NCBI GenBank assembly: GCA_024679565.1
Contig: JAIBDD010000011.1
Span: forward strand, 1-64,000
From: Bacteroidota bacterium
GTDB taxonomy: Bacteria > Bacteroidota > Bacteroidia > NS11-12g > UBA9320
Reading direction: 5' to 3'
DNA: 64,000 nucleotides
The notes beneath the pieces are model-generated. The model searched no databases. It was not told the origin of the DNA and saw only the letters and a list, made by a program, of their open reading frames with translations. Positions 9,777 through 18,051 of the stretch are shown one piece after another (within the stretch, counting starts at the first letter, position 1; the number at the start of each line of letters is the position of its first letter). The position numbers and the translations under genes are program-made.

Positions 9777-12196
9777 TCGATAATAAATCGACCAACGCGC
9801 TGACCTAAATCGTCAGTTAATCTTACGAAATACATTCCAGAGGTCAAATGGCTTACATCCAGCTTACCTGATGTAGATATCTCAACCGTTACGATTGCTC
9901 CTTTGCTGTCCAACACGTTAACTGCTTGTCCAGAATATCCTTCTACTTGAATATAATTCACGGCAGGGTTAGGATATAACTTCAATGTAGATGCTACGTT
10001 GCTAGGCTTTACGGATGTGGTGATGTCGTCATTTAATGATGCGGTCCATACACCTCGACCATAGGTAAATACAAATAACTTTCGGTCGGAGGCTCTTAAA
10101 CGCACCATTGAGATATAGACATTTGGAATTTGCGTTTCCTTATGCCAAAAACGGCCACCATCACCAGTTACATACAAACCATAGTCTGTAGCCACCATAA
10201 TATTGTCCGAATTGTCAGGGTCAACCTCAATCCAATTTACAGGTAATAAAGTTGGTAAATTACCACTTATGTCTGTCCATTCTGGTTGTGACGTATTTGC
10301 TTTTTCTATTTTCCAAATTTGAGGTCGAGTACTAAAGTTCGAGTAACCTGTGTAAATCGTAGTCGGGTCATTAGGGTCGACTTCAATATTGCCAATGAAC
10401 CCACCTCTTGCAATTGCAGGGGCAAGTGTAAACATTTTAAAAGACGAACCAGCAGAAGCCGTTTTGGCTTGATCAATTCTGTACAGGATGCCGCTTTGTC
10501 CACCAAAATACAACGTCGGGTTGTCTTCCGGTGTCATTCCCACCGCAAAAATGCTACCCGGAATACTATTGGTAATTCTAGACCAGCTAGATCCTCGATT
10601 GGTACTACGCGCGATATAATTTTTGGTAGGGAAATAAAGTTGCTCTCCATTAACTGGGTTTAATTCAAATGGATTGATAAACCAGAAATCAGATGTTCCT
10701 ACAGTACCCGCTAAACTGTTATAGATATTTACCCAACGATTTGAGTTCCATCTTCTAATATTTCCGTTTTGAGATGAAGCATAAATGTTTTCACCTTTTG
10801 GTCCAATACCATTGAATGCACCATCACCACCTAATATCTGAGTGAATGTGGATGATCCTCCATTGTTAGTCGTAGTCCAATTGTCTTGTGCTCCAACGAT
10901 TACTTCATTTCCAGTTGGGCTATACGAACCAGCGTAAAACTGAGTTACATTATACCCTTTGTTTCGATCGGAAGCACTCGAGCCAGTTGTGGCTGTATTG
11001 TACTGATAGATTCCGCCATCACACAATACGTAGTAGCTATTAGAATTAGGTATCCAAGATACATTGTGGTAATCTGCATGAGCGTTTACCATGTCTCGCC
11101 ATTGCGCGCCACCGTTAGTACTGTAACTTGGTTCTTGAGCCGAGCAAATTACAAAATTCGGATTGGTTGGATGAACAGCTAATGTAAAACAGTACCAAGT
11201 GAAATTATAACGTACACCCCTGCTCGCTGGATTTGGTAATTCTGTCCAAGTCTCACCGGCATTGGTTGTTTTAAATACACCTCTCAAACTATTTAAATTT
11301 GTTCCTGAGAATGCGGCATAAATGATGTTCGGGTTAGAGACACTTGGTTCGATCAAACAACGTGCGAAAGAGCCATTGGCTAAACCAACGGGGTATTCTT
11401 TTATCTCTACTGTTTCAGCTTCATCGAAGTAATAAACGCCTTCACCATCAACACTTAAATAAACACGGCCATTATCCAAAACATCAACGTCGTTAATTGC
11501 TTTTTGACCAATTTTAAAGATTTGTTGGAAACTTGTGCCCCCATCTGTCGATCGGAAAAGTCCAGTAGAGTTTGTGGCAACATATAAAGTATTGCTGTCC
11601 GTTAATGAATGTACAATATCCCATGTTTTGTCAAATGCAGGAATGTCTGACGAATCAATTTGAGAAAAACTTAGTCCACCATCAACTGACTTAAAGATTC
11701 CATTTCCATCATAATTAATATATACGCCAGTACTTCTTTCTCCAGTACTGTAATAAATCTCTTTTGGGTTAAACGGACTCTGAGTAATTGCTGTTACTGA
11801 AAGTGTAGAGGCGTCGTCGTCTAAAGGAGTCCAAGTAAGCCCGCCATTGGTACTAGTAAAGATGCCACCTGAAACGCCACCGGCGATTAAGTGATTTGAG
11901 TTTTCACTATCTACCAATAAAGCACGTGTTCTTCCGCCAATATTGTCTGGTCCAAGTTCACTAACGTTGCTGAAGTAATCAACTTTTCCATGAAATTCTC
12001 GTGTTTCTGCTTTCCATTGTTTCCACATCGAACGTGGTATTTCGCCTTGTTCGTTTTGCTTCATTTGGAACAATTGTTCGCCAAATCCTGGGTGAGCATC
12101 TACAGCGTTCTTCGTTTTGTTAACCCCTATAAATAAGGTCGAAACAACCAAGAGGATAATAAATACTGCAGGTAGAATATTATTTCTGAATTTCAT
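9773..12196 (-). CDS. Secreted BNR/sortilin-like beta-propeller protein with T9SS type A sorting domain
   Basis: The 807-residue protein starts at the ATG at 12196, where MKFRNNILPAVF begins a signal-anchor; an upstream in-frame start would add 19 residues ahead of it and overlap the neighbouring gene. The body carries at least seven Asp-box-like repeats (STNGGLTW, SVDGGLSF, STDGGTSF, TTNAGETW, STNGGAQW, STNRGSSW, TGDGGRFW), as in sortilin/VPS10 and exo-sialidase propellers. The last 80 residues form a T9SS tail: LYPNPAVNYIQVEG, then GMYFVRL and RFIID. It is therefore exported through the outer membrane and anchored or released. The enzymatic or binding role is unknown. It follows the VOC gene by 14 bases and may share its transcript. 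Confidence 0.88.
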   Translation of the reverse strand: MKFRNNILPAVFIILLVVSTLFIGVNKTKNAVDAHPGFGEQLFQMKQNEQGEIPRSMWKQWKAETREFHGKVDYFSNVSELGPDNIGGRTRALLVDSENSNHLIAGGVSGGIFTSTNGGLTWTPLDDDASTLSVTAITQSPFNPKEIYYSTGERSTGVYINYDGNGIFKSVDGGLSFSQIDSSDIPAFDKTWDIVHSLTDSNTLYVATNSTGLFRSTDGGTSFQQIFKIGQKAINDVDVLDNGRVYLSVDGEGVYYFDEAETVEIKEYPVGLANGSFARCLIEPSVSNPNIIYAAFSGTNLNSLRGVFKTTNAGETWTELPNPASRGVRYNFTWYCFTLAVHPTNPNFVICSAQEPSYSTNGGAQWRDMVNAHADYHNVSWIPNSNSYYVLCDGGIYQYNTATTGSSASDRNKGYNVTQFYAGSYSPTGNEVIVGAQDNWTTTNNGGSSTFTQILGGDGAFNGIGPKGENIYASSQNGNIRRWNSNRWVNIYNSLAGTVGTSDFWFINPFELNPVNGEQLYFPTKNYIARSTNRGSSWSRITNSIPGSIFAVGMTPEDNPTLYFGGQSGILYRIDQAKTASAGSSFKMFTLAPAIARGGFIGNIEVDPNDPTTIYTGYSNFSTRPQIWKIEKANTSQPEWTDISGNLPTLLPVNWIEVDPDNSDNIMVATDYGLYVTGDGGRFWHKETQIPNVYISMVRLRASDRKLFVFTYGRGVWTASLNDDITTSVKPSNVASTLKLYPNPAVNYIQVEGYSGQAVNVLDSKGAIVTVEISTSGKLDVSHLTSGMYFVRLTDDLGQRVGRFIID

Positions 12197-12210
12197 ATAC
12201 CTAACAACAA

Positions 12211-13260
12211 TCAATCTTTTTTTCTGTTCAGTCCTAAGGCTAACAATAACCATTTAGGTAAGGACTTTTCAGGGTCTCTTTTTCTTAAATCTAAATACCA
12301 GCCAATTTTTTTCATGATTGGTATTTTATGCGTTTCTACAAACTCGATTAATGCACCATCAGGGTCTGCGATGTAGGTGAAATGACCAGCAGCCTCACCC
12401 ATGTCAAATGAGTTTGCACTGTCTACCGTAAACGCATAACCATTTTCAGCTGCCCTTGCTTTTAATGCAGCCATATCTGTTACATCGAAACAAAGATGAA
12501 TAAATCCTAAATCACCCCAATAACGGTTCTCGTAGATTTTACGTCCAACTGACGACGTCTTTTGAATAAGCTCAATTTGCGAAGGACCTAAAAGAGGACT
12601 AAATGCGCCTTTTCTAGTTGCACCATGTTTTAATAATACTCTTCTGTAGGTGTCATTACTACTGGATACGCCATTCAAATCATCAAAGCTGCCTTCCTCA
12701 TCATATAGGGTTACATCGTATCCTAAAACATTCGAATAAAGTCCTATAGACTTGTCAATATCTGACACGCCTATGACTGCACCATATACACCACCAGTTG
12801 TGGCATCCGTTTGTTTGAATGTTTCAGTGCATTCTACAATTTGAAATATGTTACCGTATGGGTCTTTAACGAAAAAATGTTTTGTTCCTGAAGGGTCTTT
12901 TGAAACAGACTTGGATAAGGTTATCCCTTTTTGTTCTAAAAATGTGAACGCTGTATCTGCGTTGGAACATTTCATCTTACAAATGTTAATTCCCAAGTCG
13001 CCCAATGCAATATCAAATTCGGCGGCTACAGGTGTTCTACTGGTATACTGCCAAATTTCAAATCCACCACCACCTTGCATATTAAGTGCTAGGATGGCAT
13101 GGCGATCATGTGGCTTTCCTCCTGTATAGGGAAGCATCAAGTCTGCAGTTGCTGCTTCTTCGAAGATGGGTACATCCATTCCTAGATGCTGTCTGTACCA
13201 AGTCCAGGCTTCATGAACGTTGGGAATGCCAATTCCCATTTGCTGTATACCGCTTATCAT
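12211..13260 (-). CDS. Two-domain VOC (vicinal oxygen chelate) family protein
   Basis: The 349-residue protein has two glyoxalase/dioxygenase-like repeats, roughly residues 1-125 and 135-315, each ending in the family DP-GN/DP-DG strand (DPYGNIFQIVE and DPDGALIEFVE). The layout recalls 4-hydroxyphenylpyruvate dioxygenase, but the hallmark HPPD C-terminus is absent and the usual metal-binding His on the first strand of each domain is not evident by eye; one His in GFIHLCFDV could be a ligand. Substrate unknown. A box TATATTCG (13277-13284), one mismatch from the -7 consensus, lies just upstream. It sits between a short-chain dehydrogenase and the BNR T9SS gene. Confidence 0.8.
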   Translation of the reverse strand: MISGIQQMGIGIPNVHEAWTWYRQHLGMDVPIFEEAATADLMLPYTGGKPHDRHAILALNMQGGGGFEIWQYTSRTPVAAEFDIALGDLGINICKMKCSNADTAFTFLEQKGITLSKSVSKDPSGTKHFFVKDPYGNIFQIVECTETFKQTDATTGGVYGAVIGVSDIDKSIGLYSNVLGYDVTLYDEEGSFDDLNGVSSSNDTYRRVLLKHGATRKGAFSPLLGPSQIELIQKTSSVGRKIYENRYWGDLGFIHLCFDVTDMAALKARAAENGYAFTVDSANSFDMGEAAGHFTYIADPDGALIEFVETHKIPIMKKIGWYLDLRKRDPEKSLPKWLLLALGLNRKKD

Positions 13261-13310
13261 TCTGTTAAAATTTCCGCGAATATAACGATTAGGCTTGCGT
13301 TGTTTAGAAT

Positions 13311-14096
13311 CTACTTTGGATCAATGTTTGGCGCTATTTTCCAGAATAACCAAGGCAAATATTTATGAAAATATACCATCAATATTTCTTTGCCACCTAT
13401 CCATACTTCGCGCTTGTTTTTTCTTACAGCTTTAACTATCCGATGAGCGCAAATTGAAGCAGGCATCCCATTGGCTAAACCTGGGTCCATTTCATTGGTC
13501 GTTTCGCCTTTACTGTTCAGCGCACTCAAAGAAAAATTAGTCTTTATCCGACCTGGGCAAACCATGGTTGTTCTAATATTGTCTTTGATATGTTCTAGGC
13601 CTAAGGTTTCGAAGAATCCAAACAGGGCGTGTTTTGTTGCGGCATATGACGCACGCAATGGGAATCCAAATTTGCCCGAAATGCTGCTTATGGCTACGAT
13701 ATTACCTCCGCCGGTTTCGAGCATCCAAGGGAGTATTAATTTGGTTAAATGAATGGTTCCGAAGTAGTTAATTTCAAATAGTCTTCTATCGACTTCCATT
13801 GGAGTTTCTAGAACTAAACTACGTTGGCTGATGCCACCATTGTTGATTAGGATGTCGACACGGTCAAACTGAGACCTAACTTTAGAAATAATAGTTTCAA
13901 AGTTTGAAGAATCTGCAAGGTCTAACGGCGCTACAAATACTTTGTTAGAGGATGTCTGGCATTTCTTCGCTACTACCTCTAGGGCCTCTTTTTTGCGAGA
14001 AGATAGAATTAAGTTGGCATTTGATTTCGCATACTCTAGAGCTAATGCTTCACCAATTCCTGAACTGGCGCCTGTAATCCAGACCGTTTTTTGCAC
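13311..14096 (-). CDS. Short-chain dehydrogenase/reductase (SDR), NAD(P)-dependent
   Basis: The 261-residue protein is a classical SDR. The nucleotide-binding TGASSGIGE lies near residues 6-14, NNGG near 87, and the catalytic Ser and Tyr-x-x-x-Lys appear as SSISGKFGF and YAATK. A hydrophobic C-terminal stretch (MVYFHKYLPWLFW) suggests membrane association, as in DHRS7-like members. The substrate is unknown. It starts with GTG at 14096, overlapping the TAG stop of the upstream coiled-coil gene by one base, so the two are very probably cotranscribed. Confidence 0.9.
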   Translation of the reverse strand: MQKTVWITGASSGIGEALALEYAKSNANLILSSRKKEALEVVAKKCQTSSNKVFVAPLDLADSSNFETIISKVRSQFDRVDILINNGGISQRSLVLETPMEVDRRLFEINYFGTIHLTKLILPWMLETGGGNIVAISSISGKFGFPLRASYAATKHALFGFFETLGLEHIKDNIRTTMVCPGRIKTNFSLSALNSKGETTNEMDPGLANGMPASICAHRIVKAVRKNKREVWIGGKEILMVYFHKYLPWLFWKIAPNIDPK

Positions 14097-15022
14097 TATT
14101 TTAAGTTGAAAGTTGTGGTGCCAATTTTAACACCTTCGCAGTATACATTAGCAATATAGTCTCCCGATGTCATGGCGGGAGATTTAGCCCAGTAAAAAGT
14201 CAAAGCTTCGTTGGCATTATTGAATGTAAAATTTTGTTTTAACGTGTACAGCGACTTTTCACCATTAAAAACAAACGTGCCAGATCCCTTTTGTGCATCG
14301 TGCAGCGTAGATTTTTCAGGACCAATAATCTGCAAATAGCACACCTTGGTATTCTTATCGGCAACAGGGTTGTTGTCTATGACACATGAAACCCTAATCT
14401 TATCTGTTTTTGAAAGTTTGGTAACTTCTTTATCGCCTCCTGACTTTTCCTTAACGCCAGTTCCAGCTATACTCTGAAGTTCTAATCGTTTAGCGATATC
14501 CAACTGGATGTTTGCTTTACTTAAGTCACTCGCTATTTCGTCTTTTTCTTTTTTCTGCTTTAAAATCTCTTGATCTCTAGCATATACCTCATCCTCGAGG
14601 TAGTCATTCAATTTACTCAATGAATCGACTTCATGCTCATACTTCATTACCAAACCATTCAGACTTCGGATTTTATTCTCCAATCTTGACACCTGAGCCT
14701 TAGATAAATTATTATTCTGAAGTTGCTTGCGTATCTGACTTACTTGGTCAGCGATAATCGTCTCTTTAATGTTGATTATGCTATCAAGTTGTTGATTCTT
14801 CCCTTTTTGATTGACCAACTCCAAATCTAACGCATCAAGCTTAGTGCCTAAGCGTTCAACGTCAGCAGTTAAATCCTCATTCTCTATTTTTACTTCTTCT
14901 ATATCACTTTTCTTGTTTAATAAATTAATGATTAAGGCACCATTAACAACCAACAAGGCAAGAATGACAAAAAACAGTATCAACCTACTACGCTTGTCTT
15001 TCTCTTCATTTTTTAATGACAT
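14096..15022 (-). CDS. Conserved membrane-anchored coiled-coil protein of unknown function
   Basis: I do not recognise a named family. The 308-residue protein has a charged N-terminus, one membrane segment (about residues 14-33, LILFFVILALLVVNGALII), a long coiled coil (about 35-180, heptads rich in Leu, Ile, Lys and Glu) and a C-terminal globular domain of about 100 residues with predicted beta strands (KIRVSCVIDNN to YCEGVKIGTTTF). The topology suggests an inner-membrane protein with a periplasmic rod and a head that could bind an envelope component. It is transcribed from its own TAnnTTTG box and overlaps the SDR gene by one base. Confidence 0.75.
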   Translation of the reverse strand: MSLKNEEKDKRSRLILFFVILALLVVNGALIINLLNKKSDIEEVKIENEDLTADVERLGTKLDALDLELVNQKGKNQQLDSIINIKETIIADQVSQIRKQLQNNNLSKAQVSRLENKIRSLNGLVMKYEHEVDSLSKLNDYLEDEVYARDQEILKQKKEKDEIASDLSKANIQLDIAKRLELQSIAGTGVKEKSGGDKEVTKLSKTDKIRVSCVIDNNPVADKNTKVCYLQIIGPEKSTLHDAQKGSGTFVFNGEKSLYTLKQNFTFNNANEALTFYWAKSPAMTSGDYIANVYCEGVKIGTTTFNLK

Positions 15023-15042
15023 ACTACTTTTCTGATTTTGTG

Positions 15043-15050
15043 CAAAGATA
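15043..15050 (-). promoter_or_regulatory. -7 promoter box for the coiled-coil/SDR operon
   Basis: On the minus strand TATCTTTG matches TAnnTTTG and ends 20 bases before the ATG at 15022. Just upstream a palindrome with 6-bp arms (15060-15065 and 15068-15073, ACAACA/TGTTGT) could be an operator. Confidence 0.6.
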
Positions 15051-15185
15051 TTATTTAAAACAACATTTGTTGTAGTCTTTCAAACGATTGTCATGGACAT
15101 TTTAGTCTAGAAACTTTGTGGATTTTTAGTCAAAAAGCGTTAAAACCTATTGCATTTTATCACGTGTGCAATTCCACACAAATCC

Positions 15186-15193
15186 TATCTTTG
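15186..15193 (+). promoter_or_regulatory. -7 promoter box for sucA
   Basis: TATCTTTG matches TAnnTTTG and ends 37 bases before the ATG at 15231. It lies downstream of a longer in-frame ATG at 15150, which argues against that earlier start. An inverted repeat GTGTG-N6-CACAC (15164-15179) sits directly upstream of the box and could bind a regulator. Confidence 0.65.
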
Positions 15194-15230
15194 CCAACCA
15201 TTTAGCGATAATAAATTTATCCTCACAAAA

Positions 15231-17948
15231 ATGATTGGACACACATACCTTAGTAACGCTGACGTTGACGCAATCGACGATTTGTACGCTCAGTATCAAA
15301 ATGACCCTGAAAGTGTTGATTTTGGTTGGAAGAAATTTTTCGAAGGCTTTGATCTAGCCTATAACAAAACAGGCACAGGAAGCGAAGTCGTTTCCGAGGA
15401 TATGTTAAAGGAAATTAATGTGTTACGACTCATTAATGAAGGGTATAGAACCCGTGGTCATTTCTTCACACAGACCAACCCTGTGCGTGAACGTAGAAAG
15501 TACGAACCGACGCTAGATATAAAGAATTTTGATCTGACAGAAGCAGATTTGGATAAAACCTTTAATGCAGGAGTCGAACTTGGCATTGGTCCGGCAAAAC
15601 TAAAGGACATTATAGCCCATTTAGAGAAAACCTATTGCGATAGCATTGGTGTTGAGTATATGTATATCCCACACCCAGAACGTAAAGAATGGTTACGGTC
15701 TAAGATGGAGTCCAATAGGAATAGACCGGTTCTTTCTCTAGAGCAAAAGCGATTAATTCTAGAAAAGTTAAACCAAGCGGTTGTATTTGAGAACTTTCTT
15801 CATACAAAATATGTAGGTCAAAAACGGTTCTCCTTAGAGGGTCTTGAAACTTTAGTGCCAGCACTAGATGCAGCGATAGAATTTGGAGCAGCGAACGGTG
15901 TAGACGAATATGTTATTGGTATGGCACACCGTGGCCGACTTAACGTACTTGTCAATATATTAAACAAGAGCTACGAAGAGATTTTTAGAGAGTTTGAAGG
16001 AAATGCCTATGAAGATGGAATTTTCGAAGGAGACGTTAAGTACCATATTGGCTATTCTTCGGAGGTGAAAACAAGTTTGGGTAAGATGGTGAAATTAAGC
16101 TTGTCACCAAATCCTTCCCATTTAGAGTCTGTAGACCCTGTAGTAGAGGGAGTTTCTAGGTCGAAGTTAGACAGGCTTTATGAAAATGATGGAAATAAAT
16201 TAGTGCCGATTTTGATTCATGGCGATGCCTCTGTTTCAGGTCAAGGCGTGGTTTATGAAACCATTCAAATGGCTGGTTTAGAGGCCTATGAAACTGGTGG
16301 AACGTTGCATATTGTGACCAACAACCAAATCGGTTTTACTACGAATTACATCGATGGACGTACATCTATCTATTGTACAGATGTTGCAAAAACAACCAAA
16401 TGCCCAGTGTTTCACGTAAATGGGGATGATGCCGAAGCCATTGTATATGTTATGCAATTGGCGATGGAATACAGACAGCGTTATCATACTGATGTTTTTG
16501 TTGACTTATTGGGCTATAGAAAATATGGTCATAATGAAGGTGATGAGCCACGATTTACACAGCCCAAATTGTATAAGGCCATTGCGAAGCATAAAAATCC
16601 ACGTGAAATATATGCTGAAAAGCTAACAGCATCTGGGAATTTAGAGGCCAATATGGCCAAAACCATGCAAGTGGAATTCAAGAAACTACTTCAAGAAAAA
16701 CTGGACACGGTTAGAGAGAAAAACGGTGATTATATAAAAGATTCAAACAATCACAATTGGAGAGATTTAAGAAAAGCGGAGAAAAAAGATTTTAATGAAT
16801 CACCAAAAACAAGTATTTCAAAAGCAAAGTTTGAAAAACTAGCTAAAGCGATTACGGCAATTCCTGAAGGATTTACACCTTTTAAAAAAATAGAAAAACT
16901 CTTTGGCGATCGTGCTGCGATGGTTAGTAATCAGCAATATGATTGGGCCATGGGTGAGTTGATGGCTTATGCAAGTTTGCTCGAGGAAAGTCACTCCGTT
17001 AGAATTAGTGGCCAAGATTGTGAAAGAGGTACTTTTAGTCATCGACATGCAATTATCAAAGAAGTTGAGGCGGAGCAAGAATATTGCCCGTTGCAACATG
17101 TGTCAAAAGACCAAGGCAATTTTAAAATTTTCAATTCTAATTTATCCGAATTCGCGGTACTTGGTTTTGAATATGGATATGCCATGAATTCACCTCAGGC
17201 GCTTACCGTATGGGAAGCGCAGTTTGGAGATTTTGTGAACGGAGCACAGGTTATTATTGATCAATATATCGCCAGTGGAGAAACAAAATGGAAAAGATTC
17301 AATGGGTTAGTAATGTTACTTCCACACGGTCATGAAGGTCAAGGCCCTGAGCACACATCTGCTCGACCAGAGCGTTTCTTACAGTTATGCGCTAATCAAA
17401 ATATGCAGGTAGTAAATCCGACTACTCCTGCGAATATGTTCCATGCTTTACGGCGTCAATTGAAACGTGATTTTAGAGTTCCATTGATTGTGATGTCACC
17501 AAAAAGTTTGTTGCGTCACCCATTGTGTGTCAGTTCAATTAATGACTTTACACAAGGCAAGTTTCAAGAAATCATAGACGACCAACAAGCGGATGCCAAA
17601 AAGGTAAAGCGTGTTGTATTGTGTACCGGAAAAGTATACTACGATTTATTGAAGAAGCAACAGGTTGAAAAGCGCTCGGATGTTGCAGTCATAAGACTTG
17701 AGCAAATATATCCATTGGCTGAAAACCAGTTGGAGGCCCTGGCCAAGAAGTATACAAACGCCGAGTGGAAATGGGTACAAGAAGAACCAAAAAATATGGG
17801 TGCTTGGACGCATCTTCTAAGGTACGATTTGCCTTTTGATTTGAAGGTTATAAGCAGAAGATCTAGTTCATCTCCTTCAACAGGTTACGCTAATGTACAT
17901 TTGGAAGAGCAAGTTAAATTGGTAGAGCTTGCATTTGAGTTGAGCTAA
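15231..17948 (+). CDS. sucA: 2-oxoglutarate dehydrogenase E1 component
   Basis: This thiamine-diphosphate enzyme decarboxylates 2-oxoglutarate and transfers the succinyl group to the lipoyl domain of E2 in the TCA cycle. The 905-residue length is normal for the family. The N-terminus (FGWKKFFEGF) resembles the E2-binding segment, and the conserved blocks GMAHRGRLNVL, NPSHLESVDPVVEG, GDASVSGQGVVYE and HGHEGQGPEHTSAR are all present. The start at 15231 is chosen because the TAnnTTTG box lies between it and the longer ORF start. No sucB or lpd follows, so E2 and E3 are encoded elsewhere. Confidence 0.95.
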   Translation: MIGHTYLSNADVDAIDDLYAQYQNDPESVDFGWKKFFEGFDLAYNKTGTGSEVVSEDMLKEINVLRLINEGYRTRGHFFTQTNPVRERRKYEPTLDIKNFDLTEADLDKTFNAGVELGIGPAKLKDIIAHLEKTYCDSIGVEYMYIPHPERKEWLRSKMESNRNRPVLSLEQKRLILEKLNQAVVFENFLHTKYVGQKRFSLEGLETLVPALDAAIEFGAANGVDEYVIGMAHRGRLNVLVNILNKSYEEIFREFEGNAYEDGIFEGDVKYHIGYSSEVKTSLGKMVKLSLSPNPSHLESVDPVVEGVSRSKLDRLYENDGNKLVPILIHGDASVSGQGVVYETIQMAGLEAYETGGTLHIVTNNQIGFTTNYIDGRTSIYCTDVAKTTKCPVFHVNGDDAEAIVYVMQLAMEYRQRYHTDVFVDLLGYRKYGHNEGDEPRFTQPKLYKAIAKHKNPREIYAEKLTASGNLEANMAKTMQVEFKKLLQEKLDTVREKNGDYIKDSNNHNWRDLRKAEKKDFNESPKTSISKAKFEKLAKAITAIPEGFTPFKKIEKLFGDRAAMVSNQQYDWAMGELMAYASLLEESHSVRISGQDCERGTFSHRHAIIKEVEAEQEYCPLQHVSKDQGNFKIFNSNLSEFAVLGFEYGYAMNSPQALTVWEAQFGDFVNGAQVIIDQYIASGETKWKRFNGLVMLLPHGHEGQGPEHTSARPERFLQLCANQNMQVVNPTTPANMFHALRRQLKRDFRVPLIVMSPKSLLRHPLCVSSINDFTQGKFQEIIDDQQADAKKVKRVVLCTGKVYYDLLKKQQVEKRSDVAVIRLEQIYPLAENQLEALAKKYTNAEWKWVQEEPKNMGAWTHLLRYDLPFDLKVISRRSSSSPSTGYANVHLEEQVKLVELAFELS

Positions 17949-17998
17949 GAAGCCTTTAGACAAAGGATTCCGTTAAATCATATTCTTTGGCCGACTGA

Positions 17999-18017
17999 TT
18001 TATGGTCTAACCATAAA
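17999..18017. promoter_or_regulatory. Inverted repeat upstream of copA, possible operator
   Basis: Perfect 7-bp arms TTTATGG and CCATAAA flank TCTAA in the 103-base gap before copA. About 11 bases downstream lies TATCTTAG (18028-18035), one mismatch from the -7 consensus, so the repeat falls near the -33 region, where a metal-responsive repressor or activator could bind. It lacks a T run and is therefore less likely to be the sucA terminator. Confidence 0.35.
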
Positions 18018-18051
18018 ACGCTTTGGCTATCTTAGACGTTAATAATAAAAG

